From DATLGD01 sp035540755 (lineage in GTDB: Bacteria > Actinomycetota > Actinomycetes > Mycobacteriales > SCTD01): a stretch of 15,925 nucleotides of DNA. The notes below the pieces were generated by a model. The model was not told where the DNA came from and ran no database searches. It saw only the letters and a list, made by a program, of their open reading frames with translations. A program made the translations under genes and the position numbers. The stretch covers positions 1 through 15,925 of the forward strand of contig DATLGD010000056.1 in assembly GCA_035540755.1 (NCBI GenBank), in the 5' to 3' direction. This document shows positions 5,836 to 12,523 of this stretch, one piece after another; position 1 is the first letter of the stretch; each line of letters begins with the position of its first letter.

Positions 5836-6537
5836 CTACAGGTGCAGGCCGCACTCGGTCTTGGCGGTGCCCGCCCACCGACCGGCGCGCGGGTCCTCCC
5901 CCGGCGCCACCCGCCGCGTGCACGGCGCGCAGCCGATCGAGGGGTAGCCGTCGTAGGCCAGCGGGTTGACCAGCACGCCGTGCTCTGCGACGTAGGCGTC
6001 GGCCTGCTCCTGCGTCCAGGCGGCGATCGGGTTCACCTTCACCATGCCGCGCTTCGCATCCCACTCGACGACCCGGGCATCGCGCCGGCTCTCCGCTTCG
6101 TCGCGCCGGATGCCCGAGGCCCAGGCGACGTAGGGCTCGAGCGCGCGGGCGAGCGGCTCCACCTTGCGCAGCGCGCAGCAGCTGGCGGGGTCGCGCTGCC
6201 ACAGGTCCTTGCCGTGCGCTGCGTCCTGCTGCGCGACGGTGAGCAGCGGCAGGACCGTCCGGACCTGGACGTCGTAGACGGCCGCGACGGCGTCGCGCGT
6301 GCCGAGCGTCTCGGCGAAGTGGTAGCCGGTGTCCAGGAACAGCACGTGCACGCCAGGCGCGACGCTCTGCGCGAGGTGCGCGAGCAGGCCGTCGCCCATC
6401 GAGGAGGCGATGGCGAAGCCGTCCCCGAAGGTCTCGTGCGCCCAGCGCAGGACGTCCTGCGCCGAGGCCGTCTCGAGGGCCCGCCCGACCTGCTCGACGA
6501 GCTCCTGCAGCTGCTCACCGCTCCAGACCCGGGTCAC
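5836..6537 (-). CDS. cysH: Assimilatory adenylylsulfate (APS) reductase, 4Fe-4S type (CysH)
   Basis: The enzyme reduces APS to sulfite with thioredoxin. With the GTG start at 6537 it has 233 residues. The PP-loop-like IASSMGDG is near 43-50. The 4Fe-4S cysteines typical of APS-type reductases are present: the CC pair at 120-121 in ASCCALRKVEPL and CAPC at 203-206. The catalytic C-terminal motif ECGLHL ends the protein (Cys229). Also visible are LDTGYHF and ASGIRRDE. The pair of iron-sulfur motifs argues for APS rather than PAPS as substrate. An AGGA motif lies 7 nt before this GTG. An in-frame ATG at 6609 would add 24 residues not resembling the family and leave only 20 bp to the divergent gene, so the shorter start is preferred. 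It is on the opposite strand from sirA, transcribed towards it. Confidence 0.94.
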   Translation of the reverse strand: MTRVWSGEQLQELVEQVGRALETASAQDVLRWAHETFGDGFAIASSMGDGLLAHLAQSVAPGVHVLFLDTGYHFAETLGTRDAVAAVYDVQVRTVLPLLTVAQQDAAHGKDLWQRDPASCCALRKVEPLARALEPYVAWASGIRRDEAESRRDARVVEWDAKRGMVKVNPIAAWTQEQADAYVAEHGVLVNPLAYDGYPSIGCAPCTRRVAPGEDPRAGRWAGTAKTECGLHL

Positions 6538-6629
6538 CGCACCATCCTGCACGACGCCTGCCGGGGAACTGTCCACGAGAGGCGCAACGCACAGGTGCAG
6601 GCCGGTCATCCCGGGGAACGCCCCTCCTC

Positions 6630-6782
6630 ATGAAGCGCACTCTCGCAGCCGTGCTGCTGGCCTCCGTCACGATGCTCACCGGCGCCTGCGGCGACGGCGA
6701 CTCGCCCACCTCGGGCGACAGCAACCCCGACAACCAGCAGACCCAGCAGCCCGGCGAGCCGAGCGACGTGCAGCCGTCCTAG
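6630..6782 (+). CDS. Very small predicted lipoprotein
   Basis: A 50-aa ORF divergent from cysH. The N-terminus is a textbook lipoprotein signal: MKRT, a hydrophobic run, then the lipobox LTGAC with Cys20 as lipid attachment site. The remaining 30 residues are Asp, Ser, Pro, Gln and Asn rich (GDGDSPTSGD, then NQQTQQPGEP), so the mature product is a short disordered tail on the outer face of the membrane. No domain is recognisable. A purine-rich GGGGA at 6613-6617 is the only Shine-Dalgarno candidate and is rather distant. It might be a decaying remnant of a longer lipoprotein or a genuine small protein. Its link to cysH is only the shared intergenic region. Confidence 0.6.
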   Translation: MKRTLAAVLLASVTMLTGACGDGDSPTSGDSNPDNQQTQQPGEPSDVQPS

Positions 6783-6833
6783 GCATCCGCTCGTCGCGAG
6801 GCGTCGCGCCGCGCGCGGTGGCAGGCTGACGTC

Positions 6834-7307
6834 GTGCACCCCACCGTGACCCGCGTGGTCGGCGTCCTCACCGCCGCCGGCTGGCGGGGTGAGGTGCGGA
6901 TGCTCCCCGAGAGCGCCCGGACCGCCGCCGAGGCCGCCGCCGGCCTGGGGTGCGACGTCGGCGCGATCGCGAGCTCGCTGCTGTTCGTCGCCGACGGCGA
7001 GCCGCTGCTCGTGCTGACCAGCGGCGCGCACCGGGTCGACACCTCGGTGGTGGCCTCGCTGCTGGGTGTCGCCGCCGTAGAGCGCGCGCCGGCCTCGCTG
7101 GTGCGCGAGGCGACCGGCTACGCCATCGGCGGCGTCGCGCCGGTCGGCCACCCGGCGCCGCTGCGCACCCTGGTCGACGTCGACGTCGACCTCGCACAGC
7201 ACGACGTCGTCTGGGCCGCGGCCGGGCACCCGCACGCGGTCTTCCCGACCTGCTACGCGGAGCTGCTCCGGCTCACCGGCGGCACCCCGGCGCAGGTGAC
7301 CGGATGA
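6834..7307 (+). CDS. YbaK/EbsC-type aminoacyl-tRNA editing domain protein
   Basis: A 157-aa stand-alone editing-domain protein of the YbaK/ProX family, which hydrolyses mischarged aminoacyl-tRNAs such as Cys- or Ala-tRNA(Pro). Family segments are CDVGAIASSLLF (40-51), PLLVLTSGAHRVDT (57-70), a REATGYAIGGVAPVGH stretch (the conserved GG.P.G element) and the C-terminal AAGHPHAVFPTCYAELLRLTGG. The lysine that is catalytic in characterised YbaK (the K of the K-T/S-L-L segment) is replaced by Ser47, as seen in some family members of unknown activity. The GTG start at 6834 has only a weak Shine-Dalgarno (CAGG). It stands ahead of the carotenoid genes, 10 nt from crtA, so may be cotranscribed without sharing a pathway. 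A functional link with the sulfur genes through Cys-tRNA editing is possible but speculative. Confidence 0.85.
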   Translation: MHPTVTRVVGVLTAAGWRGEVRMLPESARTAAEAAAGLGCDVGAIASSLLFVADGEPLLVLTSGAHRVDTSVVASLLGVAAVERAPASLVREATGYAIGGVAPVGHPAPLRTLVDVDVDLAQHDVVWAAAGHPHAVFPTCYAELLRLTGGTPAQVTG

Positions 7308-7317
7308 TCGGCGCACG

Positions 7318-8022
7318 ATGACCGAGCCGGTCCCGACGCTGGTGACGCTCCACCTCTGGCGGGTTCCGCCCCGCGCGGTCCCCGCCGCCGTGGCACGGAT
7401 GGCGCTCGACCGTCGCCGGGTGCGCCGGACGCCGGGGCTGGGCTTCGCCAAGCTGCTCGGCACGGGTGACGGCCGCACCTTCACCGCGCGCGACGCCGAC
7501 CTCACTCGCTGGGGCCTGCTCGCCACCTGGACCGATCCGGAGGCCGCGCGCCGGTTCCACACCGGTCCCGTGGCCGCGTCGTGGGGCCGCCTGGCCGAGG
7601 AGTCCTTCCGCGCCGACCTGCGGCCGACCAGCAGCCGCGGGAGCTGGAGCGGGCGGCAGCCGTTCGGCGACCCGGTGCCGCAGCGGGAGCACGGTCCGGT
7701 CGCGGCCCTGACCCGCGCCCGGCTGCGGCCGCGCAGGGCGGTGTCGTTCTGGCGCGCGGTGCCGCCGGTCTCGGCCGACCTGCACACCCACCCGGGCCTT
7801 CGCGCCGCCGTCGGCATCGGCGAGGCGCCGGTCGGGCTGCAGGGCACGTTCAGCCTCTGGGACAGCGCCACCGCCCTGCGGACGTTCGCCCACCGCAGCC
7901 CCGCGCACGTCGAGGTGATCCGGCGCACCGCCGAGGTCGACTGGTACGCCGAGGAGCTCTTCGCGCGGTTCGCCGTCCTGGCGACCGAGGGCACGCTCGA
8001 CGGCGTCGAGCCGCTGGCATGA
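7318..8022 (+). CDS. crtA: Spheroidene monooxygenase-like carotenoid oxygenase (CrtA family)
   Basis: A 234-aa protein resembling CrtA, the oxygenase that inserts a keto group at C-2 of acyclic carotenoid ends in purple bacteria. Shared family segments are LGFAKLLGTGDGRTF (41-55), WSGRQPF (110-116), PVAALTRARLRP (127-138), SFWRAVPPVS (143-152), VGIGEAPVGLQGTFSLW (165-181), where CrtA has a closely similar block, and WYAEELFARFAVL (209-221) near the end. The fold should be a duplicated alpha/beta-barrel; CrtA is reported to need heme. The ATG at 7318 lies 10 nt after the preceding stop, and the gene's own stop overlaps the next ATG (ATGA). With CrtO, CruF and CrtI-type genes just downstream, a carotenoid end-group substrate is likely. 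Whether it makes a 2-keto or 2-hydroxy product cannot be read from sequence. Confidence 0.85.
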   Translation: MTEPVPTLVTLHLWRVPPRAVPAAVARMALDRRRVRRTPGLGFAKLLGTGDGRTFTARDADLTRWGLLATWTDPEAARRFHTGPVAASWGRLAEESFRADLRPTSSRGSWSGRQPFGDPVPQREHGPVAALTRARLRPRRAVSFWRAVPPVSADLHTHPGLRAAVGIGEAPVGLQGTFSLWDSATALRTFAHRSPAHVEVIRRTAEVDWYAEELFARFAVLATEGTLDGVEPLA

Positions 8023-8585
8023 CGGCGCCGACCGGCGTGCGCGTCGTCCGCTGGGACCGCGAGCTGTTCTGCGCCCGGCGCGACGAGGTGCTCGAGGTCT
8101 ACGCCGAGGCCATGGACGTGCCGCCGGTCGCGGCCCGGGCCCGTCGCGGTGTGCTCGCCGGCCACCTCGACCGGACGGGGCTGTCCGTCGTCGCGGCGGT
8201 GGACGACGACGACCGGCTCGTGGGGGTGGCCTACGGCTACGTCGGACGCCGCGGTCAGTGGTGGCACGACCACGTGCGTGCGGCGCTCGCCGACACCCTC
8301 GGTCCGGCCGCCGCGGCGTCGTGGCTCGACGGCGCGTTCGAGGTCTGCGAGCTGCACGTGCGTCCGGAGGCGCAGGCCGAGGGTCTCGGACGCCGACTGC
8401 TCGACACGCTGCTCGCGGACGTGCCCGCCCGCACCGCCGTGCTCACCACCCCGGACGCCCAGACCCGGGCGCGCGGCTTCTACCGCGCCGCGGGGTGGCA
8501 GGACCTCGCCCGCCGGCTGGTCTTCCCCGGCGACCCGCGCGAGTTCGCCGTGCTCGGGCTGCGTCTGCCGCCCCGGTCGGCCTAG
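8019..8585 (+). CDS. GNAT-family N-acetyltransferase
   Basis: A 188-aa acetyltransferase of the GNAT fold, which transfers acetyl from acetyl-CoA to an amine. The acetyl-CoA-binding motif A is visible: CELHVRPEAQAEGLGRRLL (110-128), with the beta4 strand ELHV and the Q-x-x-G-L-G pyrophosphate loop. The motif-B region AQTRARGFYRAAGW follows, with the usual aromatic FY. The N-terminal part (VLEVYAEAMDVPP) probably forms the variable substrate lid. The ATG at 8019 overlaps the crtA stop by 4 nt, implying coupling, and crtO starts 10 nt after its stop, so it is embedded in the carotenoid run. The substrate is unknown; no known carotenoid step uses a GNAT enzyme, so it may act on a protein, amine or toxin. 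Family call firm, role open. Confidence 0.88.
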   Translation: MTAPTGVRVVRWDRELFCARRDEVLEVYAEAMDVPPVAARARRGVLAGHLDRTGLSVVAAVDDDDRLVGVAYGYVGRRGQWWHDHVRAALADTLGPAAAASWLDGAFEVCELHVRPEAQAEGLGRRLLDTLLADVPARTAVLTTPDAQTRARGFYRAAGWQDLARRLVFPGDPREFAVLGLRLPPRSA

Positions 8586-8595
8586 TGTCGAGCCG

Positions 8596-10206
8596 GTGAC
8601 CGCACCGACCGCTGCCCGTGACCGCGCGGTCGTCGTCGGGGCCGGGCACAACGGGCTGGTCGCGGCCTGCTACCTGGCCCGTGCCGGTCTCGACGTCGAG
8701 GTGGTCGAGCGCGACACCGTCGTGGGCGGCGCTGCCAGCACCGTCGAGCGCTTCCCCGGCTACCGCATGGACCGCGGGTCGAGCGCGCACATCATGGTCC
8801 GGCACACCGGCATCGTCGAGGACCTGCACCTGACCGAGTGCGGGCTCGAGTACCAGGACCTCGATCCGTGGGGGTTCGCCCCGTCCGGCCCCGTCGGCGA
8901 GCAGCAGGCCATCACCTTCCACGTCGACCTCGACCGCACCTGCGCGTCGATCGAGACGGTCTGCGGCAGCCGCGACGCCGACGCCTACCGCGCCTTCGTC
9001 GAGGACTGGTCGGCGCGGAACGTGAAGGTGTTCGAGGCCTTCCAGGGTCCGCCGACGCCGCGGCACCTCGGCCGCACGCTGTGGGGCGTCGGCAAGAGCA
9101 CCGGGCTGCCGGGCCTCGAGCTCTCCCGGCAGTTCCTCACCACGGCCGACTCGCTGCTCGACGAGCACTTCGACGACGAGCGGCTCAAGACCGCGCTCGC
9201 GTGGATGGGCGCGCAGTCGGGGCCGCCCACGCACGAGGTCGCCACCGCCGACCTCGTCGGCTGGAACACCGTCATGCACCTGGTCCCCCCCGGCCACCCC
9301 CGCGGCGGCAGCGGCATGCTCAGCGAGTCGCTCCAGCGCCGGCTCGAGTCCTTCGGCGGCCGGGTGCGCCTGGGTGACGGCGCGAAGGAGATCGTCGTCG
9401 GCAGCGACGGTCGCGTCGACGGCGTCGTCACCGAGAGCGGCGACCGGCTCGAGGCCGACATCGTCGTCGCCGGCTGCCACGTCCTCACCACCCTCGACCT
9501 GCTGGGCGAGCGCCTCCCGCCAGCAGTGGAGCGGAGCCGCCGGCACGTGCGCACCGGCAACGGCATCGGCATGGTCGTGCGCCTCGGCACGTCGGACCTG
9601 CCGCGCTACCCCTCCGCCACGAAGGAGACCTACCGCTCGATCCAGCTGCTCGCGCCGTCCCGGCAGTTCCTGCGCCGAGCGCACGGCGAGTTCGTCGCCG
9701 GGCTGCCGCCGACCGACCCGGCCGTGCTGGCCATGACCTTCTCGGCCTTCGACGACGACATCGCGCCGCCCGGCAAGCACAACGTGACCGTGTGGGGGCA
9801 GTGGCACCCGTACGCGCTGTCGAACGGCGAGCGCTGGGACGACATCCGCGAGCGGGAGGGCACCAAGCTCGTCGAGGCGGTCGACCGCGTGGCGCCGGGC
9901 TTCGCGTCGTCGGTGGAGCACATGCACGTGCAGACCCCGCTGGACCTCGAGCGCGAGCTCGGCCTGCGCGACGGGCAGGTCATGCACGTCGAGATGGCCT
10001 TCGACCAGATGTTCCTGTGGCGGCCGACGCCCGCACTGTCCGGCTACCGGGTGCCCGGGGTCGCCGGTCTCTACCTCTGCGGGGCGTCGACCCACCCGGG
10101 CGGCGGCGTCTTCGGCGCGAGCGGTCGCTCGTCCGCGACGGTGGCGCTGGCCGACCGCACGCCGTCGTTCATGACCACGATCGGGAGGAGACTGCGCCGT
10201 GGCTGA
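8596..10206 (+). CDS. crtO: CrtO-type carotene 4-ketolase (FAD-dependent, phytoene desaturase superfamily)
   Basis: The 536-aa protein has an N-terminal Rossmann FAD-binding motif, VVVGAGHNGLVAACYLARAG (12-31) with acidic Glu38, and the C-terminal flavin motif GASTHPGGG (496-504). Segments such as VGGAASTVERFPGY, DRGSSAHIMVRHTGI, ALAWMGAQSGPP, VAGCHVLTTLDLLG and MHVEMAFDQMFLWRP match, from memory, the Rhodococcus CrtO beta-carotene ketolase almost block for block, and length agrees (about 530). CrtO adds a 4-keto group to a beta-ionone ring, often on one side only. Start: GTG at 8596, 12 residues before the Rossmann strand; no good Shine-Dalgarno. The frame is open further upstream across the GNAT gene but not homologous there. 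It overlaps the next gene by 8 nt. The more distant PYROXD2-like oxidoreductases are the alternative. Confidence 0.87.
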   Translation: MTAPTAARDRAVVVGAGHNGLVAACYLARAGLDVEVVERDTVVGGAASTVERFPGYRMDRGSSAHIMVRHTGIVEDLHLTECGLEYQDLDPWGFAPSGPVGEQQAITFHVDLDRTCASIETVCGSRDADAYRAFVEDWSARNVKVFEAFQGPPTPRHLGRTLWGVGKSTGLPGLELSRQFLTTADSLLDEHFDDERLKTALAWMGAQSGPPTHEVATADLVGWNTVMHLVPPGHPRGGSGMLSESLQRRLESFGGRVRLGDGAKEIVVGSDGRVDGVVTESGDRLEADIVVAGCHVLTTLDLLGERLPPAVERSRRHVRTGNGIGMVVRLGTSDLPRYPSATKETYRSIQLLAPSRQFLRRAHGEFVAGLPPTDPAVLAMTFSAFDDDIAPPGKHNVTVWGQWHPYALSNGERWDDIREREGTKLVEAVDRVAPGFASSVEHMHVQTPLDLERELGLRDGQVMHVEMAFDQMFLWRPTPALSGYRVPGVAGLYLCGASTHPGGGVFGASGRSSATVALADRTPSFMTTIGRRLRRG

Positions 10207-10645
10207 CGTGTACGAGGTGCTGCTCGTGGACGGCGCCCGCCGGTGGCACGCCGGCTGGGTCGTCGACGACGACAGCGAGACCGATGTGCTCCTGCGCGAC
10301 CACGGCACGGTACCCCTGTTCGGCAGCCGCGCGGCGCTGGAGCACCACACCCAGCAGCGCGGCCAGGAGCTGCAGGACGGGCTCCCCGACGAGATCGACC
10401 TCGACCTCGGCGGCTGGCTGAGCACCGGCATGCCGCTGCCGTCGACGGCGGAGGTGTCGGAGCTGTGGCACCTGCTCTACGACGACCCGGTCGCCGGTCG
10501 CGCGCTCGGCGGCGAGCAGCTGGGCGAGGCCTACGACGACCTCGTCGAGGACGAGCCCGACTGGTTCGCGACGCACGGCCCCGCGGCCCGGGTGGCGCTC
10601 GCCGACGCCGTCACGCGGCTGCGCGGGACCTTCCGCAAGGCCTGA
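10199..10645 (+). CDS. Uncharacterised acidic protein in the carotenoid gene run
   Basis: I do not recognise this 148-aa protein. It starts GTG at 10199, 8 nt inside the end of crtO, behind a strong Shine-Dalgarno GGGAGGAG (10183-10190, spacing 8), so translation is well supported. Composition is acidic, with clusters such as VVDDDSETDV, DEIDLDLGGW and DDLVEDEPDW, and it is Leu/Trp-containing but has no membrane span, signal peptide or cysteine. The N-terminus (YEVLLVDGARRWHAGWVVDDD) suggests a small beta-sheet; the second half is predicted helical (SELWHLLYDD, ARVALADAVTRLRGTF). The gene sits between crtO and cruF with 7 nt to the latter, so it is very probably cotranscribed with them. It could be a general housekeeping passenger or an accessory protein; no function is assigned. 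Confidence 0.82.
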   Translation: MADVYEVLLVDGARRWHAGWVVDDDSETDVLLRDHGTVPLFGSRAALEHHTQQRGQELQDGLPDEIDLDLGGWLSTGMPLPSTAEVSELWHLLYDDPVAGRALGGEQLGEAYDDLVEDEPDWFATHGPAARVALADAVTRLRGTFRKA

Positions 10646-10652
10646 CCACGCG

Positions 10653-11438
10653 GTGCCCTCGACAGCCTCTCCCACGAGCACGGACCGGGCCGCGCTGCGC
10701 CGCGTGCCGGTCGTCCTGGCTGCCCTGACGGTGCTGCTGCAGATCGGCTACCCGCTCGTCTCGGGCACCGCGCGCGACCGGCTCACCGTCGCCACGGTCG
10801 CCGTCTTCGCGGCGGCCACGCTCAGCCACGCGGCCGTGCACCGCGGCCTGCGCTGGGCCGCCGTCTACCTGGCGGTCACGGCAGGGACCGGCCTGGTCGC
10901 CGAGTCGGTCGGCACGAACACCGGGTTCCCGTTCGGCCAGTACGACTACGCCGGCTCGCTCGGCCCGAAGCTGCTCGACGTGCCGCTGGTCATCCCCATG
11001 GCGTGGGCGATGTTCGCCTACCCGTGCCTGCTCGTCGGTCAACGGCTGGCGCGCCACCCGGTCGCGGCGGCGGCGGTCGGGGCGTGGGCCCTCGCCTCCT
11101 GGGACCTGTTCCTCGACCCGCAGATGGTCGAGGCCGGCCACTGGACCTGGCGCGACGTGCAGCTCGCCCTGCCGACGGCACCGGACATCCCGGTCTCCAA
11201 CCACCTCGGCTGGCTGCTGGTGGCGACCGTGATGATCGGGGTGCTGCAGCTGCTGCCCCGCAGGGCCGCCGACGACCGGGTGCCGGCGGCGCTGTTCCTG
11301 TGGACCTACGCCTCCTCCGTGCTCGCGTTCGCCGTGTTCTTCGGCCGCCCGGGCGTCGCGGTCGTCGGCGCCGTCGGGATGGGCCTGGTCGCCGTCCCGT
11401 ACGCCCTGGCCCTGCGCTCGGGGAGGGCGGCCCGGTGA
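10653..11438 (+). CDS. cruF: Carotenoid 1',2'-hydratase-type membrane protein (CruF / DUF422 family)
   Basis: A 261-aa integral membrane protein of the carotenoid biosynthesis family that includes CruF and bisanhydrobacterioruberin hydratase, which add water across the terminal C-1,2 double bond of an acyclic carotenoid end to give a tertiary 1-OH. Diagnostic motifs: ESVGTNTGFPFGQYDY (84-99), where Glu84 and the PFGxY element are family hallmarks, WDLFLDPQMV (150-159) with Asp151 and Asp155, and GHWTW (162-166). Hydrophobic segments lie near 17-36, 45-62, 67-83, 108-130, 136-150, 184-201, 213-230 and 233-254. GTG start at 10653, 7 nt after the previous stop; its own stop overlaps the glycosyltransferase GTG by 4 nt. 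The order CruF, glycosyltransferase, desaturase agrees with myxol- or deinoxanthin-type pathways. Confidence 0.9.
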   Translation: MPSTASPTSTDRAALRRVPVVLAALTVLLQIGYPLVSGTARDRLTVATVAVFAAATLSHAAVHRGLRWAAVYLAVTAGTGLVAESVGTNTGFPFGQYDYAGSLGPKLLDVPLVIPMAWAMFAYPCLLVGQRLARHPVAAAAVGAWALASWDLFLDPQMVEAGHWTWRDVQLALPTAPDIPVSNHLGWLLVATVMIGVLQLLPRRAADDRVPAALFLWTYASSVLAFAVFFGRPGVAVVGAVGMGLVAVPYALALRSGRAAR

Positions 11439-12523
11439 AGTCGCCGCTGCCGGTGCTCGCCGGCGGGGCGGCACTGCTGGCGGTGCACGCCGCCGTCAAC
11501 GCACGCCTGCTGCGGGTGCCGTGCGCGCGCAGCACCGCGCGGCGGGTGTCGGTGCTGCTCCCGGTGCGCGACGAGGCGTCCCGCGTGGAGCCGTGCCTGC
11601 GTGCGGTGCTCGCGCAGCAGGGCGTCGACCTGGAGCTGGTGGTGCTCGACGACGGCTCCACCGACGGCACCGCCGAGGTCGTCCGACGGGTCTGCGCCGG
11701 CGACCCCCGGGTGCGCCTGCTGCCCGGCCGGTCGCTGACCCCCGGCTGGCTCGGCAAGCCGCACGCCTGCCAGCAGCTCGCCGACGCCGCGGCGCACACC
11801 AGCGACGTGCTGGTCTTCCTCGACGCCGACGTCGTGCTCGCCCCGCACGCGGTGGCCGCGACCGTGGCGCTGCTCGACGACGCCCAGCTCGACCTGGCCT
11901 GTCCCTACCCCCGCCAGGAGGCTCCCGGTGCCACCCGGCTGGTGCAACCGCTCCTGCAGTGGTCCTGGCTGACCTTCCTGCCGGTGCGGCTGGCCGAGCG
12001 CAGCCCGCGGCCGTCGCTCTCGGCGGCGAACGGGCAGCTGCTGGCCGTGCGCCGCAACGCCTACGAGCGCGCCGGTGGGCATGCCGCCGTCAAGGGCGAG
12101 GTGGTCGAGGACGTCGCGCTGCTGCAGGCCCTCAAGCGCACCGGCGGCACCGGCGGCGTGGTCGACGGCACGTCCCTGGCCACCACGCGCATGTACGACG
12201 GGTGGCCCGAGCTGGTGCAGGGGTACGGCAAGTCGCTCTGGACCGTCCCGCTGCCCGCGCTCGCCCTGCTCGCCGCGCTCTACGTCGTCCCGCCGGTCGC
12301 CGCGCTCGCCGGATCGCGGGCCGGGCTCGTCGGCTACGCCGCCGGAGTCGCCGGCCGGCTCGTCGCCGCCCACCGCACCGGCGGCCGGCTGCCGGACGCC
12401 GCCCTCCACCCGCTGTCGGTCGTCGCCGTGCTGACGCTCGCCGTCCGCTCGCGCCGGGACCGCGCATCCGGCCGGCTCACCTGGAAGGGCCGCCCGGTCG
12501 ACGGGTCGGTCGCCCCGCGGTGA
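11435..12523 (+). CDS. Membrane-associated family 2 glycosyltransferase (CruG-like candidate)
   Basis: A 362-aa GT-A fold glycosyltransferase. The N-terminus has one hydrophobic segment (5-22). Catalytic features: VSVLLPVRDEA (38-48), DDGSTDGT (72-79), the metal-binding DADV (130-133), VVEDVALLQALKR with the general-base Glu-Asp, and GYGKSLW in the place of the QxxRW-like element. Two further hydrophobic segments near the C-terminus (ALALLAALYVVPPVAALAG and the LVGYAAGVAG region) should anchor it to the inner membrane face. It lies between cruF and a CrtI/CrtD-type desaturase with 4-nt GTGA overlaps on both sides, so transfer of a sugar to a carotenoid hydroxyl, as proposed for cyanobacterial CruG, is the best guess. 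Hopanoid- or lipid-directed family-2 enzymes share the architecture, so the acceptor is inferred from context only. Confidence 0.85.
   Translation: MKSPLPVLAGGAALLAVHAAVNARLLRVPCARSTARRVSVLLPVRDEASRVEPCLRAVLAQQGVDLELVVLDDGSTDGTAEVVRRVCAGDPRVRLLPGRSLTPGWLGKPHACQQLADAAAHTSDVLVFLDADVVLAPHAVAATVALLDDAQLDLACPYPRQEAPGATRLVQPLLQWSWLTFLPVRLAERSPRPSLSAANGQLLAVRRNAYERAGGHAAVKGEVVEDVALLQALKRTGGTGGVVDGTSLATTRMYDGWPELVQGYGKSLWTVPLPALALLAALYVVPPVAALAGSRAGLVGYAAGVAGRLVAAHRTGGRLPDAALHPLSVVAVLTLAVRSRRDRASGRLTWKGRPVDGSVAPR

Noticed and set aside
6606..8651. 681-codon minus-strand open frame opposite YbaK, crtA and GNAT genes
   Set aside because: Low-complexity translation with no family features; the plus strand carries three convincing genes.
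8443..10431. 662-codon minus-strand open frame opposite crtO
   Set aside because: Shadow of crtO; no recognisable motif and no start signal.
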